DNA of 64,000 bases from Taklimakanibacter albus (lineage in GTDB: Bacteria > Pseudomonadota > Alphaproteobacteria > Rhizobiales > Aestuariivirgaceae), in contig NZ_JAENHL010000008.1 in assembly GCF_016595235.1 (NCBI RefSeq), positions 1,820,624 to 1,884,623 of the forward strand. The letters run 5' to 3'. Position numbers and translations under genes: made by a program. The notes under the pieces are model-generated. The model saw nothing but the letters and a program-made list of their open reading frames with translations, made no database searches and had not been told where the DNA came from. Shown piece after piece: positions 19,944 to 28,143 of this stretch. How positions within the stretch are numbered: the first letter of the stretch is position 1; each line of letters starts with the position of its first letter.

Positions 19944-20648
19944 TTAGCGCAGCCGGACATCACCATCATGAATGAAGCAGGTCTTGTCGAAGAGCCTCAG
20001 ATCCAGCGGATTGGGCAATCGCACATCGTCGAGATCGGGAAGCGGCTTTTTCGCCGGATCAAACGAGCGATCGATCTGCGAGAGAAAGGCGATGATCAGG
20101 CCGCGGGCTTGCGCGAAGGATCTGAGCGCCTGGACCTGGATCATCAGCGCCGGCTTCTCGCGCTTCTGGTCGAGCAGCTGGAGGTAGTCCACGACGACGA
20201 ACGTGCCGCGCTGCGCCGATGCCAGCTTCGACATGATGTAATCGGCGCTGATGGCATCGGAACTGTCGAAATCGAAGAGCGGACGGAAATCCGTCCAGTC
20301 GACGCCGATGGTCCGGAAGCTTTTCTCGATATCCCCTTGCGCCGCCTCCAGGCTGAAAAAGGCGCCACGCCCGCCGGCGTTCATAGCTTCGACGGTCAGC
20401 TCAAGGCTGAGCAAGGTCTTGCCGTGACCTGGACGCGCGCCGATCAGCACCAGATCGCCGGGCTTCAGCTGGGTGAAGAGATCACGCGGCGACAGGGTCG
20501 CGGTGCTTTTCGCGGCGAGCAGGCTCCAGCGGGCGAAGCCTTCGCCGGCGGCGATGCGGTCGAGCGCATCATGAAGGGGAATGCCCTTCTCGCGCGACAG
20601 ACGCTTGGCGCTGCGTTTCAAATGATAGACGGGAGCGGACAGTTTCAT
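19944..20648 (-). CDS. Short DnaB-like RecA-fold ATPase
   Basis: A 234-residue protein whose residues about 65-234 match the RecA-type core of replicative helicase DnaB: Walker A GARPGHGKT, then FFSLEA, VVVDYLQLLDQ (Walker B) and FLSQIDRSFD. Residues 1-55 (MKLSAPVYHLKRSAKRLSREK...GFARWSLLAAK) form a separate small helical module instead of the normal DnaB N-terminal domain. The protein is about half the length of DnaB, so it is not the replicative helicase. The start at 20648 is fixed by AGGAGG about seven bases upstream. Substrate and role are unknown. Confidence 0.8.
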   Translation of the reverse strand: MKLSAPVYHLKRSAKRLSREKGIPLHDALDRIAAGEGFARWSLLAAKSTATLSPRDLFTQLKPGDLVLIGARPGHGKTLLSLELTVEAMNAGGRGAFFSLEAAQGDIEKSFRTIGVDWTDFRPLFDFDSSDAISADYIMSKLASAQRGTFVVVDYLQLLDQKREKPALMIQVQALRSFAQARGLIIAFLSQIDRSFDPAKKPLPDLDDVRLPNPLDLRLFDKTCFIHDGDVRLR

Positions 20649-20875
20649 CTCAAACCTCCTATGCGAGCCTCTTTCGCAATCCCTCCGCATGCTGGGTGCC
20701 CGAACAGTCGGTCCGAAATCAAATTAGCCCCGCATGAAATGTGCTTTCCCGTTGGAGGGGGGAGGCATGGGCCGTGCCAGAATCAGATGATAGCGGATTT
20801 TCCGTTGCTGGAGAATTGCCCCGTTCCCGACGCTTGGTGTGCACTTCACGCAGCGTGATAAGCGGGAAGTTCTGC

Positions 20876-21418
20876 CTACACGGAGAAGACAGAGAATATT
20901 CGATAAGGGCCTGGCTCGCAGTCCTTGAAGGCTCCCCTCTTCAGATGAGCAATCGCCTCCTCCAGCGATGGGAGGAGGCAATGCTGATTGACGCTGAGCT
21001 TCAGGGCCATGCTGTTGCATGAAAGTGGAGAGCATTCCGGCCCCGCACCCGCATAGAATGTGACGGCATCAAATCCCTCGAGTGTCTTGATCCCCGGTAC
21101 AGTGACATTGGCGGCAGCGGTGTGATGAGGTGCCTGCAATGGTCCTTCACGGCCTTCATCATCGAATTGCCGCTCATAAATCTCATAATAGAAGAAGCGC
21201 GTATCCTTGAGGTCGACCGATTTCTTTGCCGCAATCTCCCGAATGACGTCGATGGAATCGAAGAGCCAGAACCCGTTGTGTTTCCACTCGGTGTGACAGT
21301 CGTCGACAAACCAGCTCGATACGCAGGCGCTGACGGAATAGACGTCTTTCACGCGAGCAGCGCCAAGCCAATCAGGGCGATCGGCCACAAACTTTGCCAT
21401 ATAGCCGGCGGGGATCAT
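20876..21418 (-). CDS. Hypothetical protein downstream of comM
   Basis: A 180-residue soluble protein rich in aromatic residues (SSWFVDDCHTEWKHNGFWLFDS, RFFYYEIYERQFDDEG) with no signal peptide, membrane segment or motif I recognise. It starts 22 bases after the comM stop on the same strand and might be cotranscribed. Codon usage is less GC-biased than its neighbours. The FDSIDVIREIA and FYYEIYERQFD segments suggest a mixed alpha/beta fold. No function can be assigned. Confidence 0.55.
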   Translation of the reverse strand: MIPAGYMAKFVADRPDWLGAARVKDVYSVSACVSSWFVDDCHTEWKHNGFWLFDSIDVIREIAAKKSVDLKDTRFFYYEIYERQFDDEGREGPLQAPHHTAAANVTVPGIKTLEGFDAVTFYAGAGPECSPLSCNSMALKLSVNQHCLLPSLEEAIAHLKRGAFKDCEPGPYRIFSVFSV

Positions 21419-21440
21419 GATGCACGCCTGTTCCAGCGGA

Positions 21441-22973
21441 TCACGCCGCCTGGCGGAAGGCGGCGAGCTTCTGGCGGTAGCTCAGCGCCTCGACGATGTG
21501 GATGCGGCCGACCCGGTCCTGACCGTCGAGATCGGCGAGCGTACGGGCGACGCGCAGCACGCGGTGATAGCCGCGCGCCGACAGCATCATCTGATCGGAA
21601 GCCTCCTGCAGGATGCGCAGGCCCGGATCGTCGGGCGTGGCGATCTGATCGAGAACCTGGCCATCGGCCTGGGCATTCGTCGTCAGATGGCGCACCCCCA
21701 ATCTCGCGAAGCGTGCACGCTGGCGGTCGCGCGCCTGCGCCACCCGCGCCGCCACTTCGGCGCTCCCTTCCGAAGGCGCGGACCTGGCCAGATCGGCGGC
21801 GCGCACGGCGCCGAGCTCGATCTGAATATCGAGGCGATCGATCAGCGGGCCCGACAAACGCGCCTGATAGTCACCGGCACAGCGCTGGCCCTTGGCGCAG
21901 ACATGACCGGGCTCGCCGGCCATGCCGCATTTGCACGGGTTCATCGCCGCGACGAGCTGGAAACGCGCGGGATAAGTCACGTGATAATTAGCCCGCGCCA
22001 CTTGCGTCTCACCCGTCTCCAGCGGCTGGCGCAGTGCTTCAAGCACGCGCGGCTGGAATTCCGGCAATTCATCGAGGAACAGCACGCCATGATGGCTCAA
22101 GGAAATCTCACCCGGCTTGGCGCGCAAGCCGCCGCCGACCAGCGCCGGCATGCTGGCCGAATGATGTGGCGACCGGAAAGGCCGCTTGCGCGTCACCTTG
22201 CCTTCCGCCAATTCACCGGCGAGGGAAGCGATCATGCTCGCTTCCAGCATCTCGCGTGCATCCATCGGCGGCAGGATCGACGGCAGGCGCTGCGCCAGCA
22301 TGGATTTGCCGGCGCCCGGCGGCCCGACCATCAGCAAATGGTGGGATCCAGCCGCCGCCACTTCGAGGGCGCGTTTGCCGGCCTCCTGGCCTTTGATGTC
22401 TTTCAGATCGGGCAAGCGGCCATGATCCTCGGCGATGCCGGGCGCCGGCCTGGACAGGACCTGCGTGCCCTTCACATGATTGAGGATCTGGATGATCGTC
22501 TGTGGGCTGATGATATCGACCTCGTCACCCGCCCAGGCGGCTTCCGGGCCGCAGGCTCGGGGGCAGATGAGGCCGAGACCCCGGGCATTGGCGGCGATCG
22601 CGGCGGGCAGCGCACCGGTGACGGCGCCCAGGGCCCCATCGAGGCCCATCTCGCCGATCACCATATAGCGGTTGAGGAAATCCTGGGGCAGCACGCCCAG
22701 AGCCGACAGCACCGCCAAAGCGATGGGCAGGTCGTAATGGCTGCCCTCCTTGGGGAGATCGGCGGGCGAGAGATTGACCGCCAGCCGCTTGCCCGGCAGC
22801 GCCAGGCCGACAGCGAACAACGCCGCCCGCACCCTTTCGCGGCTTTCCACCACTGCCTTGTCGGCGAGCCCAACGATATTGAACTGCACCTGGCCCGACA
22901 GAAACTGGGCCTGGACATCGACCGGCACCGCCTCGATGCCCTGAAAGGCGACCGTTGTTGCATGCGCCGTCAT
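21441..22973 (-). CDS. comM: ComM/YifB-type magnesium-chelatase-like AAA+ ATPase
   Basis: A full-length 510-residue ComM: N-terminal Lon-protease-like fold (VQFNIVGLADKAVVESRERV), central AAA+ with Walker A GPPGAGKSMLAQRLP and Walker B LFLDELPEF, a Cys cluster (MNPCKCGMAGEPGHVCAKGQ) and a C-terminal helical domain. ComM homologues are hexameric helicases that aid branch migration when transformed DNA is integrated. GAGGGG precedes the ATG. It is divergent from the toxin-antitoxin operon, sharing a 134-base spacer. Confidence 0.94.
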   Translation of the reverse strand: MTAHATTVAFQGIEAVPVDVQAQFLSGQVQFNIVGLADKAVVESRERVRAALFAVGLALPGKRLAVNLSPADLPKEGSHYDLPIALAVLSALGVLPQDFLNRYMVIGEMGLDGALGAVTGALPAAIAANARGLGLICPRACGPEAAWAGDEVDIISPQTIIQILNHVKGTQVLSRPAPGIAEDHGRLPDLKDIKGQEAGKRALEVAAAGSHHLLMVGPPGAGKSMLAQRLPSILPPMDAREMLEASMIASLAGELAEGKVTRKRPFRSPHHSASMPALVGGGLRAKPGEISLSHHGVLFLDELPEFQPRVLEALRQPLETGETQVARANYHVTYPARFQLVAAMNPCKCGMAGEPGHVCAKGQRCAGDYQARLSGPLIDRLDIQIELGAVRAADLARSAPSEGSAEVAARVAQARDRQRARFARLGVRHLTTNAQADGQVLDQIATPDDPGLRILQEASDQMMLSARGYHRVLRVARTLADLDGQDRVGRIHIVEALSYRQKLAAFRQAA

Positions 22974-23071
22974 GAAGGCCCCTCTATTGCACTTTCACAA
23001 CGTAAACCGGCCTGCTACAAAGTTCAAGAACATTAAGAGAACATACTTGTCGCCTCGATCAGACTTGCGTT

Positions 23072-23103
23072 ATTACCTCATAAGGTATACCTTAAAAGGT
23101 AAT
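23072..23103. promoter_or_regulatory. Palindromic operator of the toxin-antitoxin operon
   Basis: A 32-base dyad directly before the toxin gene: core TAAGGTATACCTTA (23081-23094) is a perfect 14-bp palindrome, and the outer arms ATTACCT (23072-23078) and AGGTAAT (23097-23103) also pair. Only two central-flank positions fail to match. It covers the likely -10 region and the AAAGGT ribosome-binding site, so binding by the HTH antitoxin would block both; this is inferred from its position. Confidence 0.7.
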
Positions 23104-23107
23104 AGAA

Positions 23108-23476
23108 TTGAGCCGGCCCACGAAAATCCTGCAGGCGGCCTTTTATGCTTCAAGCACCGGAAAGCGGCCGGTGCGCGAATGGCTCATGGAGCTGGCGCCA
23201 GAGGACCGGAAGAGCATTGGCGAGGACATAGCGACATTGGAATTCTGCTGGCCGGTCGGGATGCCCAAATGCTCCCCGATGAAGAATGTGAAAGGTCTCT
23301 ATGAAATTCGATCCAACATCTCATCGGGACGGATCGCCCGCATATTTTTCGTCTTGACCGGCAATCAAACGGTGCTTCTGCATGGCTTCGCGAAGAAAAC
23401 GCAGAAGACGCCGGACAGAGAACTCAAATTGGCATCAGCTCGCCTGAAGGAAGTGCGGCACTATGAAAAAGATTAG
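23108..23476 (+). CDS. RelE/HigB-type toxin (Gp49-like)
   Basis: A 122-residue basic protein of the phage-derived Gp49/HigB toxin family: short beta-rich domain with KRPVREWLMEL, MKNVKGLYEIRSN, RIFFVLTGNQTVLLHGFAKKTQKTP and a helical tail. Relatives are ribosome-dependent mRNA endonucleases. The start is TTG at 23108 with AAAGGT ahead of it; no in-frame ATG precedes the domain. It overlaps the antitoxin gene by 14 bases in the toxin-first order characteristic of HigBA. Confidence 0.88.
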   Translation: MSRPTKILQAAFYASSTGKRPVREWLMELAPEDRKSIGEDIATLEFCWPVGMPKCSPMKNVKGLYEIRSNISSGRIARIFFVLTGNQTVLLHGFAKKTQKTPDRELKLASARLKEVRHYEKD

Positions 23477-23753
23477 GAACCCGCATACTGGTGAAAGCTT
23501 CGAGAGCTTCCTGCAGGATGAAGGCATTTACGAAGAGGTCACCGCGACCGCCATCAAGCGGACCATCGCGCTCCAGATCGCTCATGAGATGACCGCGCAG
23601 AAGATATCCAAATCCGAAATGGCGCGACGCATGAAAACGAGCGCCACTCAGCTTGGAAGGCTGCTCGATCCCGACAATGACCGCGTGCAGCTGGACACTC
23701 TGGTCAAGGCCGCGACAGCGGTCGGGAAAAGCCTGTGGGTGAAGCTGGCATAG
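23463..23753 (+). CDS. HigA-like XRE-family antitoxin
   Basis: A 96-residue protein with a Cro/CI-type helix-turn-helix at about 38-85 (TAQKISKSEMARRMKTSATQLGRLLDP). HigA antitoxins neutralise the toxin and repress the operon. It follows and overlaps the toxin gene, with GGAAG upstream of the ATG. The palindrome at 23072-23103 is its probable binding site. Both residues and order fit a complete, intact toxin-antitoxin module. Confidence 0.88.
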   Translation: MKKIRNPHTGESFESFLQDEGIYEEVTATAIKRTIALQIAHEMTAQKISKSEMARRMKTSATQLGRLLDPDNDRVQLDTLVKAATAVGKSLWVKLA

Positions 23754-23800
23754 CGGCATCTCCTGCTTATCTTTAGGAATGAAATGCCTATACTGCGCGC

Positions 23801-24556
23801 ATGCCCGCATCGTCCATTTTCATTCCCTCGCCTGAACCGAACGTGAGATTGAAGCTCTTTGTGGCGCGCCCGCCGACCGATGATCCCGTCCCCACCATCA
23901 TCTTCAATCACGGCTCGACCGGCAGGGGCGTCAACAAGGCCGTGTATTCGCGGCGATGGTGTCCGTCCCACATGCAGGATTATTTCACGCAGCGCGGCTG
24001 GATGGTCGTGTTCCCGCAACGCCGCGGCCGTGGCGGGTCGGAAGGTGTCTATGGCGAAGGCCTGGCCGCCGATGGCAGCGGCTATTCTTGCCAGCCCGAT
24101 ATCGCGCTGGCGGGTTTCGAGAGAGCCGTCGCCGATATCGATGCCGTCATGGCCCATCTCAAGACCCGCAAAGATGTCGATTTCGGGCGCATCGCCATCG
24201 GCGGCGCCTCGCGTGGCGGCATCTTGTCGATCGCCTATGCGGGCATGCGACCGGAAAGCTTAGTCGGCGCCGTCAATTTCAATGGCGGCTGGCTCGGAAG
24301 AGCCTGCCCCTCGCATGAGACCGTCAATCCGCTGATCTTCAAACGGGGCGCCGCCAACAAAGCGCCAACGATCTGGCTGCATGGCAGCTACGATCAATAT
24401 TACCGCATCGCCCACTGCCGCCGGAATTTCGATGGGTTTGTGGCGGCGGGCGGGAAGGGCACCTTCAACGCCGCGCCGATGGGTCACAGCCTTCTCTTCA
24501 AGCCACTCCTGTGGCGCAAGCATCTCGACGCCTTCATGCAGCGTCTGGAGGCATGA
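23801..24556 (+). CDS. Alpha/beta hydrolase (dienelactone-hydrolase-like)
   Basis: A 251-residue alpha/beta hydrolase with oxyanion region NHGSTGRG near 36-43, nucleophile elbow GGASRGG (Ser near 135), a likely catalytic Asp in HGSYDQYY and catalytic His in MGHSLL near 227. No signal peptide is seen, so it is cytoplasmic. The broad family hydrolyses esters, lactones or peptides, and the substrate is not predictable. It starts 48 bases after the antitoxin gene. Just past its stop lies a 57-bp fragment of the kinase gene found 0.9 kb downstream. Confidence 0.82.
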   Translation: MPASSIFIPSPEPNVRLKLFVARPPTDDPVPTIIFNHGSTGRGVNKAVYSRRWCPSHMQDYFTQRGWMVVFPQRRGRGGSEGVYGEGLAADGSGYSCQPDIALAGFERAVADIDAVMAHLKTRKDVDFGRIAIGGASRGGILSIAYAGMRPESLVGAVNFNGGWLGRACPSHETVNPLIFKRGAANKAPTIWLHGSYDQYYRIAHCRRNFDGFVAAGGKGTFNAAPMGHSLLFKPLLWRKHLDAFMQRLEA

Positions 24557-24566
24557 CTTTCATCCT

Positions 24567-24623
24567 GATCCGCCGCGCCATGGCGTCTGGGCTCTCGACA
24601 TCCGTGACGATCATGTCGCTGAA
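24567..24623. repeat. Left copy of a 57-bp direct repeat (fragment of a kinase gene)
   Basis: These 57 bases match 25444-25500 at 52 positions in the same orientation. The right copy lies inside the 3' part of the P-loop kinase gene. Read on the minus strand, the left copy encodes FSDMIVTDVESPDAMA, against FSDVIVTDVESPDVMA in the kinase. The similarity stops abruptly on both sides. The copies bracket the AT-richer membrane protein gene, suggesting an insertion or duplication event. Confidence 0.85.
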
Positions 24624-24692
24624 GACCTAATCGCCCTTTAAAAGCATGATTCCGTAACGTAATCTCCCTGCGGCCTGTCGGAGAAAATCGTC

Positions 24693-25403
24693 ATGGATCA
24701 GATTTCGCTGATATCCAGCCTAAAAGACCACCTTGATATTCTGTCGGGACTTGTCGGCTCAACCGTCGGTTTGGCATTGTTATCTGGCTGGGCCGGTCTT
24801 CAACGAACTGAAACAATCTCTCTTCTCGGAATGACCGTCACTCGGCGCGAGGCATTCTTTCTTCTCGCTGCCATATTTATTGGCGTCAACTTTGCTGCAC
24901 TCATTCTATTCCTGCGCGTCGCAGACCTTTTACAACTTACCGCTGGTGAAAACTCTGTTGCAGCCATCACCGCTCTCGGCTCCCACCCATGGCCCTTCAA
25001 CCCTTACGCATATTTTGGAGATTCAGCATTCTCCACAATATATAGCAGCGTTGGTTACGGATGCTTGATCATCATATGGTGGATCGGGCTTTCAACACTG
25101 ACCCTATTCCAAGACCCGACTGACATTATCTCAAAATCCGTTTACGGACTATTTTTTGCGGTCGGCCTGCTATCCATGCTCGCCATTCAGTATGTGTTTT
25201 TTGTGGTACTCAAGATTCTACCGACGCTCCCATCGGCACTCCAAAGCGGCATTGAGAGCACAATACTCCCCAGAACAATAGCGACATTCGCGGGCATCGG
25301 CATTGGATTCCTGGTGGCCCAGGCCGTGAATACTTTCGCTGGAAAGCGACGGCAGCTTACAAATGAACAACAGATCAACGCGGCGGTCGGCCCAACTAAA
25401 TGA
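24693..25403 (+). CDS. Hypothetical integral membrane protein
   Basis: A 236-residue protein with about five hydrophobic segments (near 18-35, 54-75, 120-137, 152-172 and 195-212) and a short hydrophilic, Gln/Asn-containing C-terminus. I recognise no family. The gene is visibly AT-richer than its neighbours and uses different third positions, and it is flanked by a 57-bp direct repeat, all pointing to recent acquisition. GGAG lies about ten bases before the ATG. It converges on the kinase gene with a 13-base gap. Confidence 0.7.
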   Translation: MDQISLISSLKDHLDILSGLVGSTVGLALLSGWAGLQRTETISLLGMTVTRREAFFLLAAIFIGVNFAALILFLRVADLLQLTAGENSVAAITALGSHPWPFNPYAYFGDSAFSTIYSSVGYGCLIIIWWIGLSTLTLFQDPTDIISKSVYGLFFAVGLLSMLAIQYVFFVVLKILPTLPSALQSGIESTILPRTIATFAGIGIGFLVAQAVNTFAGKRRQLTNEQQINAAVGPTK

Positions 25404-25416
25404 TCAAACACAACAA

Positions 25417-25899
25417 CTACGACCGCAGACCTATCAATCCAGCGATCCGCAGCGCCATGACATCCGGGCTCTCGACATCCGTGACGATCACGTCGCTGAA
25501 ATCCCGCGCGGCATAACCTTCCTCATACATCTCGCGGATGCGGGCGCGCTCTTCGGCGTCCAGCTTGCGGTCGCCGCGATCCTTGAGAACCAGCTCCATC
25601 GGCGGCGCCAGCGTCACGACGAAAAGCCGGGCGTCGCGTTTGGCGCACGCCTCCCGCAGAAGGACGAAGTCCTCAGGCCGCAGCGGATAAGCGATGACCA
25701 GGAAGGAGCGCTGCTTCTCTGCGATGAGCCCGGCCAGCCACGCCGTCGCCCGCTCGATCATTTCCTCGAACGGCACGCCTTCCGGAATGCCGTGATCATC
25801 GCCTTCGATGAATTCGGCGTCGGGCAACATTCCGGCCAGAACGCGGCCGATCGTGCTCTTGCCCGCATTGATCGGGCCGTTGAGGCAGATGACGATCAT
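25417..25899 (-). CDS. Small P-loop kinase (zeta-toxin/shikimate-kinase-like fold)
   Basis: A 160-residue nucleotide-binding protein with Walker A GPINAGKST at residues 8-16 and a lid-like Arg/Glu-rich segment (KLDAEERARIREMYEEG). The size and motifs fit small-molecule kinases and zeta-toxin-like folds. No antitoxin partner is adjacent, so a toxin role is unsupported. It starts just upstream of gshB's stop (14-base gap after gshB in reading order is on the left). A 57-bp piece of its 3' region is repeated at 24567-24623. Confidence 0.75.
   Translation of the reverse strand: MIVICLNGPINAGKSTIGRVLAGMLPDAEFIEGDDHGIPEGVPFEEMIERATAWLAGLIAEKQRSFLVIAYPLRPEDFVLLREACAKRDARLFVVTLAPPMELVLKDRGDRKLDAEERARIREMYEEGYAARDFSDVIVTDVESPDVMALRIAGLIGLRS
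25444..25500. repeat. Right copy of the 57-bp direct repeat, inside the kinase gene
   Basis: It matches 24567-24623 at 52 of 57 bases. It is part of the intact kinase coding sequence (FSDVIVTDVESPDVMALR), so this is the parental copy and the other is the fragment. The five differences are substitutions with no indels. Confidence 0.85.
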
Positions 25900-25913
25900 T
25901 GTCCGGATCGGGT

Positions 25914-26858
25914 TCAGGGCTTCCGCTTGCGCTCGATCGCGTCCCAGATCAGCGCGGCGATATCGGCGCCGCCGAAACGCTTCACTTCGCGGATGCCGGT
26001 CGGCGAGGTGACATTGATCTCGGTCAGCCAGTCGCCGATCACGTCGATGCCGACGAAGATGAGGCCCTTGGCCTTGAGGTCCGGCCCCAGCCTTTCGCAG
26101 ATCTCGCGCTCGCGTTTCGTCAGCTCCGTCGGCTCAGGCCTGCCGCCGACATGCATGTTGGAGCGGTTTTCGTTCGCCGCCGGCACGCGGTTGATGGCGC
26201 CGGCGAATTCGCCGTCGACCAGGATGATGCGTTTGTCGCCCTTGCGCACCTCGGGCAGATAACGTTGCGCAATGAAAGGCTCACGGAAGCTCTGGGTGAA
26301 GAGCTCGACCAGCGCGCCGAAATTCTGATCCTCGCCGCCGAGGCGGAAAATACCGGCGCCGCCATTGCCGTAAAGGGGCTTGAGGATGATCTCGCCATGC
26401 TCGACGCGGAAGGCCTGGAGCTCCTTCGGATCGCGGGTGATGAGGGTCGGCGGCATCAGGTCGCCATACTGCATCACATAAAGCTTCTCCGGCGCGTTAC
26501 GCACTTCGCGTGGGTCGTTCACCACCAGCGTCTTGGGGTGGATCTGCTCCAGCATGTGGGTGATGGTGATGTAGTTCATGTCGAAGGGCGGGTCCTGGCG
26601 CATATGCACCACGTCGAAGCGGCCCAGATCGACGCGCTCTTCCTTGCCCAGCGTGAAATGATTGCCCTTCTCGTCGCGCACCGTCACCGGATGGCCGGTG
26701 GCGAAGAGCGTGTTGCCCTTCAGCGCCAGGCCCTTGGGCTGATAATAGAAGAGATCGTGGCCGCGTGATTGCGCCTCGAGCATGATGGCGAAGGTCGAGT
26801 CGCCCGTTATGTTGATGCTCTCGATCGGATCCATCTGCACGGCAACACGAAGCTTCAT
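25914..26858 (-). CDS. gshB: Glutathione synthetase
   Basis: A 314-residue ATP-grasp enzyme that joins glycine to gamma-glutamylcysteine. Motifs: [16 protein letters not shown] at the N-terminus, [25 protein letters not shown] (ATP-binding loop) and the C-terminal [11 protein letters not shown]. The ATG at 26858 gives the canonical start [12 protein letters not shown]; the longer open frame upstream is antisense-like. It directly follows yraN with one base between, in the conserved rsmI-yraN-gshB order. Confidence 0.97.
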   Translation of the reverse strand: MKLRVAVQMDPIESINITGDSTFAIMLEAQSRGHDLFYYQPKGLALKGNTLFATGHPVTVRDEKGNHFTLGKEERVDLGRFDVVHMRQDPPFDMNYITITHMLEQIHPKTLVVNDPREVRNAPEKLYVMQYGDLMPPTLITRDPKELQAFRVEHGEIILKPLYGNGGAGIFRLGGEDQNFGALVELFTQSFREPFIAQRYLPEVRKGDKRIILVDGEFAGAINRVPAANENRSNMHVGGRPEPTELTKREREICERLGPDLKAKGLIFVGIDVIGDWLTEINVTSPTGIREVKRFGGADIAALIWDAIERKRKP

Positions 26859-26859
26859 A

Positions 26860-27240
26860 TCAGTCTTCCACGATGAAGGCGTTGGGGATGTGTCGCGGCC
26901 ACTGGTAGGGGGAGACCGCGACGATGTCAAAGCGGCAAATTCCGAGCGCCGCCTTGGGGTCGCGCGCCATCCAGACACGCGAAGCGGCGGCGATGCGGCG
27001 CGACTGGTAGTTGGTCACCGCCTCGACGGCGCGGTCGGCGTCGGCCCTGATCTTCACCTCGATGAAGGCGGTCACCTCGCCTTTGCGCATGATGAGATCG
27101 ACCTCGCCCGGCCCCGCTTTGAAACGGCGCGCCAGGAGCCGATAGCCCTTGAGGCGCAGGCTCGCTTCGGCGACCGCCTCGGCCCAGCGGCCGCGGCGCT
27201 CATTGCGCCGTCGGGTCTTTGAGGGCGAGGAGGCGGGCAT
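26860..27240 (-). CDS. YraN/UPF0102 family nuclease-fold protein
   Basis: A 126-residue protein of UPF0102, a restriction-endonuclease-like fold. Motifs: [24 protein letters not shown], then [10 protein letters not shown]...AFIEVKIRA, where Glu, Asp and the E-V-K triad are the family's putative catalytic residues. Its biochemical role is not settled in the family. The start at 27240 lies inside the end of rsmI (41-base overlap) and is supported by AAGGAG five bases upstream. Length matches the family. Confidence 0.93.
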   Translation of the reverse strand: MPASSPSKTRRRNERRGRWAEAVAEASLRLKGYRLLARRFKAGPGEVDLIMRKGEVTAFIEVKIRADADRAVEAVTNYQSRRIAAASRVWMARDPKAALGICRFDIVAVSPYQWPRHIPNAFIVED

Positions 27241-28123
27241 AGAGCTCCTTCTTGGGCAGGCCGAAACGATGCGCGACCTCGGCAGCGGCCTTGCTGGCTG
27301 GCATCGAGCGGGCGGCCTCGCGCAAGGCCTCATCGATCTCGTCCTGCGCCGGCGGCGCCTCGTCGCCCGGCGGCGACACCACGAGCGTGATCTCGCCCTT
27401 GATCGTCTGGCGCCCGGCGAGCTCGGCCTGGACCATCGCGGCGTCGCCCCGGATCGCCTCCTCGAAAAGCTTGGTGAGCTCGCGGGTGACGGCCACGTCA
27501 CGCGGGCCCAGGACTTCGGCGATATCGGCCAGAGCGGCGGTGATGCGGCGCGCGCTTTCGAAGAAGATGAGAGTGGCCGGTACTTTCTTGAGGCTCTCCA
27601 GCACACGCCGGCGCTCGCCCTGCTTCTCGGGGAGGAAACCGCAGAACATGAAGCGGTCGGATGGGAGTCCCGACAGAGTGAGGGCCGCCAGAGGCGCCGA
27701 AGCCCCCGGAATGACATGCAGCGGCAGCCCCGCCTCGATGACCGCGCGGCCGAGCTTGTAGCCCGGATCCGACACCAGGGGTGTCCCCGCATCGCTCACC
27801 AGAACCAGGCTCTTCCCCGCCTTCAAGTCCTCCAGAATGCGGGGCCGCAGTTTCGCCGCATTGTGATCATGATAGGGAAGCAGCTTGGCTGTAATACCGT
27901 AGCGATGGAGCAACTTTCCGGTGACCCGCGTGTCCTCGCATAGAATCTCGTCGGCCGCCGCCAGGGCGTTAACCGCCCTTAACGATATATCGGCAAGATG
28001 ACCTATCGGCGTGGCGGTGACGTAAAGGCCGGGCGCCAGGCTTTCCGCCTCGAAAACGACCCCCTTTATGGTATAGCGACGGCCGGACGGGGATTTCGTG
28101 TGAACAGGTGGAGTTGGGGACAT
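27200..28123 (-). CDS. rsmI: 16S rRNA 2'-O-ribose C1402 methyltransferase RsmI
   Basis: A 307-residue tetrapyrrole-methylase-fold enzyme that methylates C1402 of 16S rRNA using S-adenosylmethionine. Visible: GLYVTATPIGHLADIS, then LCEDTRVTGKLL, VSDAGTPLVSDPGYKL and VTRELTKLFEE. A C-terminal helix-turn-helix-like tail ([19 protein letters not shown]) is usual. It is divergent from the LpoA-like lipoprotein gene with about 20 bases between the starts, so their promoters must overlap. Its end overlaps yraN. Confidence 0.96.
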   Translation of the reverse strand: MSPTPPVHTKSPSGRRYTIKGVVFEAESLAPGLYVTATPIGHLADISLRAVNALAAADEILCEDTRVTGKLLHRYGITAKLLPYHDHNAAKLRPRILEDLKAGKSLVLVSDAGTPLVSDPGYKLGRAVIEAGLPLHVIPGASAPLAALTLSGLPSDRFMFCGFLPEKQGERRRVLESLKKVPATLIFFESARRITAALADIAEVLGPRDVAVTRELTKLFEEAIRGDAAMVQAELAGRQTIKGEITLVVSPPGDEAPPAQDEIDEALREAARSMPASKAAAEVAHRFGLPKKELYARLLALKDPTAQ

Positions 28124-28143
28124 TGAACGGACTGAGTGGATCT

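Noticed and set aside
24567-25500. Insertion sequence around the membrane protein gene
   Set aside because: No transposase or terminal inverted repeats; the repeats are 57 bp of kinase gene, too long and too diverged for a target-site duplication of a simple IS.
25417-25899. Zeta toxin of a toxin-antitoxin pair
   Set aside because: There is a P-loop but no epsilon-like antitoxin gene nearby; small metabolite kinase is equally likely.
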